DNA of 64,000 nucleotides. Source: Antedon mediterranea (Eukaryota > Echinodermata > Crinoidea > Comatulida > Antedonidae). The notes under the pieces are model-generated. The model saw only the letters and a list, made by a program, of their open reading frames with translations, did no database searches and was not told the origin of the DNA. Each line of letters starts with the position of its first letter. The stretch's first letter is position 1. This document shows positions 48,601 through 60,600 of this stretch, in pieces. The stretch lies in the NCBI RefSeq assembly GCF_964355755.1, contig NC_092672.1, positions 22,006,501-22,070,500 of the forward strand, in the 5' to 3' direction. The translations under genes were made by a program, and so were the position numbers.

Positions 48601-51600
48601 AAATAATTTTTAACTTCATGATTGATTTTTTTCCACAGAATGGAAATCCTCCACTATATGAATACCTGATTCAACGTCTCAACCCTGCTTCAGAAATTGT
48701 AAAATTTCTCATTAAAAAGGATAGTGCATTATTGACATTGCTAAATAAGGTAATCTACAGAAAATTGAAGTTTCTATACACAAATAGATGTAAAATGCAT
48801 AACAATAAACTCATGAGGACGGTCATTAACAGAGCTTGACTCTGTTTTGAGACGTACACAGACAAATGTCGGCTTCTTTCGCAGACCCTGTGCACGCAAG
48901 ATTAGTGGGCATGTTTGAGAAGTTTCTGCATTTCAAGGTCTTTAGGTAGCCAATTAAAGAGGATGAACTAAAAACACAGAATCAAAACCTTAAAGGTGCT
49001 TACAAGAATGCTTGTTTATACTAATATAGCTAACAACTGTTAATGTAGTAAAACCTCCAGCTAATGTAGAAACACTAACAGCTTTAGTAAATAAAAAGTC
49101 AACACCAGCTAATGTAGAACGTCAACAACTAATGTAGTAACAAAAATTGCCTCACACTATCGCCAGCTAATATAGAAAATATATATTTTACAAACCTGTT
49201 TAAATCTGTGCAAATGAATTTTTTTATTTAGCTATCAGTCTATCCACTTTTGTAAACGACCAATTTTCTAAAACGACCATACATTGTAAGCAAACATTTC
49301 TCTTAAGAGAGCGCTTTTCATAATTGACTACCTCTTGTAAGGGATCACCTCCTGTCATAAAGGACTACTTCTTATAATCGAACACCTCTTGTAAGCGACC
49401 ACCTCTCTTAAAGAACACACCTCTCTTAAGTGACCACCTCTTTCAAGGGACCACAACCTCTCTCTTAAGGGACAACTTCAACCACCACAAAATGTAGGTT
49501 CATGGTGATAGCCAAATATACAATTGTATGGGTTTTCTGTCAAAACAATTGATTAACAGTGCACTTTTATTTATTTATCAAATCCAAACATTTAAAAGCT
49601 CACTCATATTATGGGATAAAGAGGCCTACTTCCCATTATGGGGATAGTGTAGTATGTGGTGAAAATTAAACACAGGAAAGCTCACTCATATTATGGGGTA
49701 AAGAGGCCTACTTCCCATTATGGGGATAGTGTAGTATGTGGTGAAAATTAAACACAGGAAAGCTCACTCATATTATGGGATAAAGAGGCCTACTTCCCAT
49801 TATGGGGATAGTGTAGTATGTGGTGAAAATTAAACACAGGAGAGAATGCTATTCTTGCTTCTACATAATAAATAGATAAAAGTTGGTTTATCTACCAGCA
49901 GTTTTTCTTATTGTTAGTATATTATTACTATTTACGTTTGGATTTATAGATCTTGCCTACTACAGAACAGAGGTAGTGTTTTGGAACTGGGTGTCTATCA
50001 ATTAATATGTCTTTTGTAAATATCTTGTTTAAGTAAATATTTTTGTTTTTAGGAAGGAAAGACGCCTGAATCTATTGTAGAAACAAATATGTACATAACG
50101 AAAAAAGAAAAAACTGTGATTTTAAACTATTTTGACAGTAAGTAAAGTTTATAAATATAAATTATGCATTAATCTAAGATAGGTAAACACAGTGCAAAAG
50201 CTTTAATGTGGTACAGGTGGTCATTTGAAATTATCAATGCTACTACTATAAATTTTACAAAATTGTACTACAGAAACAAACTGTAAGGTAAATATTTTTA
50301 TATAAGCTGGCAGACCTTATTTTTCTGGTTCATTACAAATGAATGAAACTAAATTCTCTTGGATCCAGCCCAATCAATAGCATAATTGATATGTATGTAC
50401 ATGGTTGCCACTATTTTATTATATTAATTGAGAGTTGGTTTAATACATTTGTATTAAAGATGTGTCCCCCTGAAAAAATAATTCTTAACAAAATGTTTGT
50501 TGAATATGCCATTTTAATGTAACATAATAGTTATCCACTTTGACCAAAAATTGGATCGGACAAAAAAACTTTAATTTAAAGCAAAAAATGTTCAAATTGG
50601 CTGCCAGCCAATGGGTTTTTGGTTGAATTTAACCATTTATTTTATCAATTTATAAGTGAAAACATTATTTTTTTTCATCTTTTTTTCTACGGAAGTGATT
50701 ATCTTTATGAAAACTACAAAATAACATATTCAAAGTCTGATTTAATTAATCTTCATTTTTCATGTTTTTGGGGGACAATACATCTTTAATATTATTGTAT
50801 TGCTGGTACTCGAACATAATTTAATATTTTTATTTCCTATGGTTCAAGTTTACCGGAGGTATTATTAAAGTTGATGAGAACTTTTGTACTGTATATGGGA
50901 TGACATTTATTTTACTGTTTAATAACAAAATACTGATAATATCAAGCATTTTTAAGGCTTATAGAGGCAGAATGAGATAACAATTAATTTGTTGTCATAA
51001 TAGAATTAGTTCCTGCAGAGATACGTGCCAGGGGTAAACAAGCTATTAAAATATATAAAGAAGAACTTAAAACTGGTAGCATGTCTGTTGTGAATTCAAG
51101 ATGTATGTTTCTAGGAAAAGAAGGTGCTGGGAAGACTAGCTGTGTAAAGGCTATGGTTGGAGAAAGGTAAAAAGTAAAATTGGTATAATGTTTATCGAGT
51201 ATATATTACTGTACGGTATCTTAAGCTGTATTGACCATCAATAGTTGTGTGCAAACATTATCTTGTGAACTGCTAAAGGAAAGGTTTTATTTAATTTGAA
51301 TTATTATACACTAAGGGTGACATTGCAGTATGTTGAATATTGTGATTCTTATAAAATATTAAAAACATTAATTTTATACACTTTAATTTACTTTTAAACT
51401 TACTAATGTTCTATTCATTAAAAATGTATCAGTTGTTTTATGATTGGAATATTTAAATGCAAACCCTTTCATGATTTAATCATTTTATACATACTATGTA
51501 TGTTTCTAAAATGTACAATAAATTTTAACTTTACTATACAATGTTATAATAGATTCAATTCTGCAGAACAATCCACAGATGGAATCGTTACAACCACAGT

Positions 51601-54600
51601 GTTTCAAGCAAAGAAGGATTGTAGTCAATGGAAAAAGATAAAAGATGTAAATGGTGAGAAAAGCAACTGAAAATGTTAAATTTTACATATTCATTATTTT
51701 GCTATAAATTTAACATTAATTTATTTTTGATAAAATAATACTAATATTTAAATAAAAACATTCTTAAATGTATAATATAATGCCATTTACACATTGGTTA
51801 TACAACAAATAACAATTCAAAATTCATTTGGCTATGCAACCATTACGTCTTGGTCTTACATTTTCAATGAGGTGATTGAAATCACCTCAGATACCAAGAA
51901 TTGGAAAATTACTGTCAATGTTCAAAATATTGCTTATCATTGTATTCCTCTCATCCCATACAACAGATTGGTTTCCTAATCTAATTGTCCATTTCTTGCT
52001 TTGTATAGATATTGAGCTATCAGAGCAAATTCGTTCACATGCTTTAGGAGAAAAGGTTGATAAAAGGTTACAAGAAGGTAGGTACAGACTAATAAAGCTT
52101 TTATAACATTTAAATCTGCATAAAAGATGTATAATGATATCGATCAGTAACACTGTTATATTGGTTTTGTTTCTGTAATTTTTTGTAGAAGGCAATGTTG
52201 GAACCTGGGCTAAATTTAAGAATGCTATGTATAAGATGGTAAGAAGAAAAGAAAATGTGAGTGACATAACTAGTATATGGGACTATGCTGGTCAACTAGA
52301 CTACTATATAACGCACAGGGTATGTTTTCATTATTCTATTATGAATATCACTTGTATTCTAAGAGTCATATTTAAAACAAATATTATTTTTATTGGGTTC
52401 AGAAATAAATCAATTAGAAGCTCTTAAATACTAATAGAGCTTTACTTTCTTTTTACATGATGTGTACTTACTATATTACTGACTGTATTTTGACAAGAAC
52501 ATTTTTAACAGGGTTATTTATCAATGTGCAACATTTTTTTAGACTAGATGCTATGTTTTTGTTGGTTTTTCTAGTTTTCATATGAAACATCACCAGGGGC
52601 TGATCCAGGGGAGAGGACCACAGGGCATTTGTACCTGTCAATATTATCAACAGTAAAATGATAGCGTGGAGGGGCGGAGTGGAGTAGATGTGGGAATGAG
52701 AAGGTTTAATATATTATTTAAGCATCGTCAGTAAGCATTAAACAACCTCAAAACCTCAGAAAACCATACCTCCACCAATTATACCAGGCCTTTCTTTCTT
52801 TCTCTTTTGTTCTTTATATTTCATGCAATAATGCGATGTTGAATAAAGATCAATAGGTGATCTACAATAAACAATGCTAAAATAAATACTTTACACATAC
52901 TATTCACAATCTAATTACAACAAATAGTATTCCTGATCTAAAAAGAAAGAAGGTCCTATTAAGACTCATAATAAAAGCAAATCACTATCCAAATGGAAAA
53001 GTAAACAGAGAGGTACCACTTTTGAAATAATATCAACAATTGTATGACTTTGATGGTAAGAAATTACCACGTGTATCAAGGCGAGCTAAACAATGGTTGT
53101 GGAAATGCCATTTGACGTAGTACACGCACCTCTCACGTGTATCAATGCGAGCTGAACGATGGTGGAAAAACAATTTAATTTGACATACATACATCCCTCT
53201 TACAAGAAACCATGTGTTCCTGCCTGAATTGATGGTATCTGTTCCAATTTATTGTTATGTATCACTCTGGCCTAGACAATGACGACAATACGACAGACTC
53301 ATGTATATACCAACAATGAAATTGCGCTATATTTAGACATTGACAGGATTTGCTCACTGTCTGGGTGACATCATGTAGCTTGTTTTTAAACGTCTAAACA
53401 AGTAGGTTAGACCTAGCCAATGGTTTTGAAATAATCATGACAACATAACAAAACATACATAGTAATACACATTATGTCAAGTTAGTTCCCACAACATAGG
53501 AACCACAGTCCTGGTAAGGGTCTGGTATCACAGTGTATAAATGGTGAAAGTTGATTTTACAGTCTGCATTAATCTGCATGTTTGACTTGATGAGGCATGA
53601 ACAAAGTGCTCGTAACAAAAGCAGAGCAAAATAGATAAATAAATGACTATTTATTTGCGCACTAGATTGTTTCATAAAAGTGATAAAAAGAAGAGCTATT
53701 TTATCACCTTGATGAAACAGTACAGTGTGTAGTGTGCAAATAGAATGTTGAAGTTTTTACTTGAGTCATTAAACTTTATCTATATAAAATATTGTAATAT
53801 TATATTATAATTAACCATAAAAACATAATCCTTGTTAATTTCCAGTTTTTCCTGACAAATACAGTATCATACTGTGTTGCTTTCAATGTCATGGACAACT
53901 TGGATGAGCCAGCTAAACCACGGGATTCAAAAATAGTAAGTTAAACTTTAGTACTTTAGACAATCTTGTGAACTACAAATGCTATAATGTAATTTAATTT
54001 CAATATTAGTTTAAAAATATATTGTCATTGTCATTTTAGGGTCAGCTAGGAATGACTAATTTGGATATGAATTTCTTCTGGATAAGGTCCATTTATGAAC
54101 ATACTGTACAACATGGTTCAGGAAACACTATTTCAATTGATGGCAAGAACATAGATTCACCTCCCATCTGTTTGGTTGCAACTCATATGGACAAATTGTC
54201 AGGGACAGCATCAGAAAAAGAGGAGGAGGTAAATAGTATATAAATATTAGATATTTATATCTTGTCTTTTTCTCAACTATGTCAATATAAGCGCTCCTAG
54301 CAACTGAACACAACTGAATGCAACTATAAACCCCAACTGACTGCAACTGACAGGTGCACAACAATGTAGACATAAGCTTAGTTTACATGTATAGTTGCCC
54401 ATGTTCTATTTTTACTGTAACTGAGTGAAACTGAAAAGTTTTAAACGTGTCACACGTGTGGTATGGGTAACGGCGACCAGTCGCAATTGGTTTGTATATA
54501 CTGGTTCCTATACAACTATTAATTGCGTTGTGCATGTAGTAAGATAAATTAATAGGCTCTTTAGAATTAATATTTTGCCTACAAAAAGGTTGACTGTATT

Positions 54601-57600
54601 TAACAACCCATCAGTACAATTAGAACAAAAAAGCAGTTTGAGGTCTAATGTACATGTTTATACAATCAAATAATATAACATGAAAATGGAATATTTAAGC
54701 TACACATTACATGCATTACAAAAGAATTCATTAAAGAAAGCACATTAAAGTAGAAACATTGTTTGAGATTTTGTCATTTTGAATTGCAGTATGAATCAAA
54801 TAAAACAGCCTGTAACAGTTATGGAAGATTGTGTACATTAGGTTGTGACATATTGTATTGTAAACCACTGATCATGATGATCACTGAGATCACGCAGCTT
54901 GATCTCGCTGATCATGTGAGTATTCTCAATGGATATATTATTGTCAACACTTAGCTTGAAAATATGCCTGGAGGCGCAAACAAAATCCAAGATCGCGACA
55001 AAAATCCAAAATGACTGCCCGTTTGATATAAATTGTATTTATAATGCCTATTAAATGCTCTTTCAGAAAATTGATTGGGTATGTCATCCTCAGAATGTAT
55101 TTTGTAATTTAACATATAAACACATAAAGTCCAAGATGGCCATCAAAATTCAAAATCGCTTCAAATTGAGCTAAATTGTATTTATAGTCTATTAAATGGC
55201 CTTTTTAAACTTGTTTGTTTTTTATTTACCACACACATTGAATACAAAGTAAAAATATTAAATTCATTCATTCATTCTAGAAACATTTATTGACAATATC
55301 ATAGCATAACATTAACAATGGTTGGCATATAGGCCTAATATACTATAGTCGAGAGACTACAAAAGGCCCGATGGGCTTGTCGCTGTAGTCCCTCTTTACA
55401 TTATACAAGTATACATACAAATGAAAAATACAATATAGATAATACAGTATACAGTATTAGCGTGATCAGTAATCATTGTGATGAGTTATCAGCGATAGTA
55501 GCAATATGAATGCATTTATTAATTAAAGGTTATGAAGATGTACAAGAAAATGTTTGATAAAATGGAAGGAATGCCATATGCTCACCATGTAGATCGTGAA
55601 ATGTACATGGTTGATAACACCATGAAATCACCTGAAGGTATTACAAAACTTAAGCGAAACGTTGGTAGATACATGAAGGAAATGGTGAGAGAAGTTCCAG
55701 TAAAGTGGGTTAATTTACAGGAAAGTTTGCAAAGAATTGGTGAAACAAAATTGTGTATTACGTTTGAGGAGGTAAAGTTTTGATTGTGGATTCCAATGTA
55801 ATTATATAATAATATTATTTATTGTTACTTTGTTTTTATTCCTACAGACACTAGTAATATTTATAGTCCTGGCGGAGTTTTTTTTTTTTTCAGGACGAAT
55901 GTGGGCAGAAATCATAAATAATTCATATACTAATAATAATTCTATAAAGAATTGCAAGATAGCTGATCTACTTCCTAAATATACTAAACCTAACCCTCTA
56001 AATAATCTCTCTCAACTATTAAAAAAACAATAACATAATAAGCCACGCCCATTTATGTAAATTGCCCACGTTCGTCCTGAAAAAAAAAATTACGCGTCCT
56101 GGCCTATCATTGAATTTTCCATTAGATTTTCTCCAGGCTCTACAAGTAATGTACTGAGTTAAGTTATTTATTTAAATTAAATTCTGTATTAGGTTTCCAG
56201 GCTTGGCACTAAATGTGAAATATCCAAAGAGAGGCTCGCCACTGCCATAGAGTATATGAATGACATTGGGATCATTTTGCATTCGAATTCTAACAAAAAA
56301 CTGAAAAACACTGTGATAACAGATCTTAAAATGATGATTCAAATGGTGACAAAAGTGATCACGGTAGTTAAACCGTCTATTAAAGTGGTAGGTAGATAAT
56401 GTATTTTATTATGATATTAAATTGTCATCATGTGGATGTATAGGTGATGTTAATAATCTGTTCTTAGTAACTTGATGTGAAACAGTATAATTGTATTGAT
56501 CATGTGATTGTACTGTGTAAAGTAAGAATAAACTGTTTTTTTTAATATAGAAGCAAATGAGTGTGCTGTAGAAAAGGCTTGATGAGGAAGGAATGCTGGA
56601 GGAAAGACTGCTACGGTATTTATGGAAACATGAATTAGAGGAAGATCCACATCGCTTTGAAATCTTTACTGAAGAGATGAAGACATTTGGTTTGCTCTTT
56701 GAGAAATCAGAGGTAAGTTAAACATCTTATTTTAGATTGGCTATTACTTAAATTAGCTTAAATGTTATACTTATATTTACAACACTTTGCTTACATCCGC
56801 AGGTACCTGAAAGTAACCGGGTATTCTTGGTTCCATCTCGGATGCAAACCAAGAAAGAGAGTCTTGAAGTTAAAACGGACGAGGAAAATATGGTATCGAT
56901 CTATCTTACACCTACGGACTTTCTTCCCAATGCTGTATACAATACATTGGTTGTTGCATTTCTTGACTTGATGGAGGTCAAAGGTAGACCTGGTGAACCA
57001 GTTGTGTTTCAAAATCGCAGTGAATTTGACTTTAAGGATCATGGGGTTAATTTAGGCACAGTGAAAATTGAAAACAGGCATGCATTAAAGGTACAGACAT
57101 TATTTATGTATTTAGTTTCAAATAAATATATTAGAACAGAAGATCAAACATAACATTTTGAACTAATTTTGCCACTTTTACTGAATTAAAATGTTTATGA
57201 ATGAATGTTGAACATGAACCTACAAAAGATAATTGTAATAATCCAATGAAACCTTTCTGCATTTATTAACTTTTTTTAGTAAACTTTTCTTATCAGCTTG
57301 AAATATCTCATCTAATTAAAGTTGATGGCAATACTACAGGCCCAAAAAATGAACCACATCGAAGCTTCTGCATAGAGGTAAGGATAATATGTGTTAACAT
57401 TTTCAACAAAACAGTACTAGAATGTAATGAAAGAATATTTTTAAATTAAGTTCTTCATTTTGTTGTAGGTGTTAGGATATTTGAAGCATCAACTACAAAA
57501 TGTGCTTGTCACAAGTGAAACAGTTGGCTACAATCTATGTGTGTTGTGTACTGCTTGTAATCCAGCAGAGAAGCCTCATTTACATGGTCTTAAACGATGC

Positions 57601-60600
57601 TTGGAACAAGATTTCGATGGTGTTAAATGTGGCGATAAGCTCATGGATACAACTCGTTTAAAGAGCCTATTTTCGGAAGGTAATTGAAATTTTGAATTAT
57701 CATCAACATTTTCTTCAATAGCAATATTATTAGTTTGTTTTAATGACATAGGAACATGTGTGTGTTTGTTTGTTTTTTTTTCATACCACATCAATACAAT
57801 ATACAAAGATGTGTCTAGAAATATCTGCAAAGGCCCTTTGAATAATAGATAACATTTATTCTTATTATTTACAACCTAATGAAAATCAGTTGACTAATTG
57901 GCATTTGGGGTTTTTAACATTTTTTAAAAAATAAAACAGGTTTAGGCTAATTAGCTAAACATTTATCCCAAATAACTTGAGGCGTCATGTAAATCTATTG
58001 TTTTCCCTGCAGAAATCTTTCTTCTCACAATAAGGATTTATCTATCTGCAGTATTTATTCTGGAAGGCCTGCATAACTTTAAAATAAATATTTAATTTAA
58101 TAATTTCTTTTCCAAGAATACATGTACTGATAGATATCTTTTGTTTGCATAGATACACCAGATGCTACTACTACTCCTCTGGCTATAAGCTCATCATTAC
58201 CATCAGGTCAGTTGATTGATACACCAGATGATACTACTACTCCTCTGGCTATAAGCTCATCATTATCATCAGGTCAGTTGATTGATACACCAGATGATAC
58301 TACTACTCCTGTGGCTATAATCTCATCATTATCATCAGGTCAGTTGATTGATACACCAGATGATACTACTACTCCTGTGGCTATAATCTCATCATTATCA
58401 TCAGGTCAGTTGATTGATACACCAGATGATACTACTACTCCTGTGGCTATAATATCATCATTATCATCAGGTCAGTTGATTGATAACATTTGTTAATTAT
58501 AAATTACATTATACATTACATACAATTTAAAAATGGCAATAGCTAATTCAGAAAACATCAGCTAATGTAGAAACATCAACAGTTAAAAATATGTTATATG
58601 GTACTTGATATGTAAAGTTTGGAAAATGTTAGTATTTTAAACAATTTTTAATAAGGAAAATGTCAAAGATGGTGGTTTCTGACAAATCTCATGATTTCAA
58701 AAAAACATGAATAAGGTCCAATTTGAATTGCATAAAACAGTGTATCCTAGTGTTGTTAACAGAATAGTTTATTTAATAAAAACTAACTTTTAAATGTGTA
58801 TTGAATAAATTGTGATACTGTTTTTGTTATGACTATGTATATCTTTTATTTTGTATAGATACACTAACTACTACTCCTCTGGCTACAAGCTCATTACGAA
58901 CAGGTTAGTTGATTATCATTAGAGATCCTTGGATAGGGTAGTGTTACAACCACTAATGTAGAAAATATTAGCTAATGTTGAAATGGCAATAGCTAAATGT
59001 AGAAATAACAAATTGCTCATATGTAATTAGTACCAGCTAAGGTGAGAAAATGCTTCACAACTACTGTTGTGAACTACATCAAGAAACCTGAAGTTAAATG
59101 TAATATAAAGTTGGTAATACATAAGGATAACAACTAAGGAGATTCTGTATTAATCACTTTCAACTACCATATCTGTTTTTTGAGGATATTAATTATTCCC
59201 TATGCAGCAATATAATTATGGTGTTTTAGGAATTTATATTCATACATCAGACATATTCAAACAATGATTATCAACAACTATGATAATTATGCTAATTATT
59301 TGAAGCCACTCATTTAATGAATGGTTTTTCCCATCAAAGTTTACTGTCCGATTATAAATGAATATCATGACAAAAAGTATAACTGTCATAAGTCTTAACC
59401 ATTTTTTTGCAAACCATATCTCTATGTTTTTGTAGCCTCTTTATCTACCCACTAGACTAGACTCATTAATGTACAATAGTTAGCATATGATGCATCATGT
59501 AGATATGGAAGGCAACAAACAACTGACATACACCATTTTAAATCTCTATGTTTTTGTAGCCTCTTTATCTACCCACTAGACTAGACTCATTAATGTACAA
59601 TAGATAGCATCTGATGGATCATGTAGATATGGAAGGCAACAAACAACTGACATACACTATTTTAAATCTCCATGTTTTTGTAACCTCTTTATCTACTCTC
59701 ACTAGACTAGACTCATTAATGTACAATAGATAGCATATGATGCATCATGTAGATATGGAAGGCAACAAACAACTGACATCTCACTAGACTCATTATTGTT
59801 ATTTGGCTATCCTTAGAGACCATTATGTATCATATGGAAAGTTGTCAAATGAAAAATATATGAATAGGATACGGAATCATAAAACAGTGCATCTTAGTGT
59901 TATTAACAGAACAGTGTATTGAATTCAATTCACATTTATTTACTCATCCTTTATAGTATACTGTAGTTTCATAGAATAATTGATGGCAAGGATCCTGCAT
60001 AAAGAAGTTTACACTCCTGTTTTCGCAGGACCCTTTTACATAAAAAAACATAAAACAATAAACACAACATAATAGATATAAAGTAAAAAAAACATTTTAA
60101 ATATACATTTTATATATACATTTTAGAGTTGTTCATCATCAAAAAGCGATAGTGTTTTTCTAACATGATTATTGTGATACTGTATTCTTTATATGTATAT
60201 GTTTATTTTGTATAGAAACACAGACAACTACTCCTCTAGCTACAAGCTCATTACGAACAGGTTAGTTGATTATCATTAGATCATTAGAGATCCTTGGATA
60301 GGGTAGTGTTACAACCACTAATGTAGAAAATATTAGCTAATGTTGAAATGGCAAAGCTAAATGTAGAAATAACAAATTGCTCATATGTAATTAGTACCAG
60401 CTAAGGTGAGAAAATGCTTCACAACTATGATGAAACTACTGTTGTGAACTACATCAAGAAACGTGAAGGATAGATACATTATGTGAAGTTAAATGTAATA
60501 TAAAGTTGGTAACACATAAGGATAACAACTAAGCAGATTCTGTATTAATCTCTTTCAACTACCATGTCTGTGTTTTGGGGATATTAATTATTCCCTATGC

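Larger units (their letters stand above)
33635..48749 (+). other. Ankyrin-repeat exons of the ROCO gene (three exons)
   Basis: Each exon encodes one repeat in phase 0-0: 33 residues containing SALHLAARTGDSACCNLLVDAG, given here only as a key pattern (ALHLAAR-x-GD, LLVDAGSDIN); 37 residues with NTPLHSYLA and FINKGASVT; and 37 residues with NPPLYEYLI and FLIKKDSALL. The one-repeat-per-exon, symmetric-phase pattern permits repeat number to change by exon gain or loss. The introns hold most of the mobile DNA between 33.7 and 48.6 kb. Confidence 0.7.

Noticed and set aside
49595-49840. Regular 82-bp direct repeats considered as a CRISPR-like array
   Set aside because: No spacer variation: whole units are repeated; eukaryotic intronic minisatellite.
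56551-56571. Reading the COR exon from the upstream acceptor
   Set aside because: Gives an in-frame TAG at once; the downstream acceptor restores a normal COR sequence, so it was taken as the main form.
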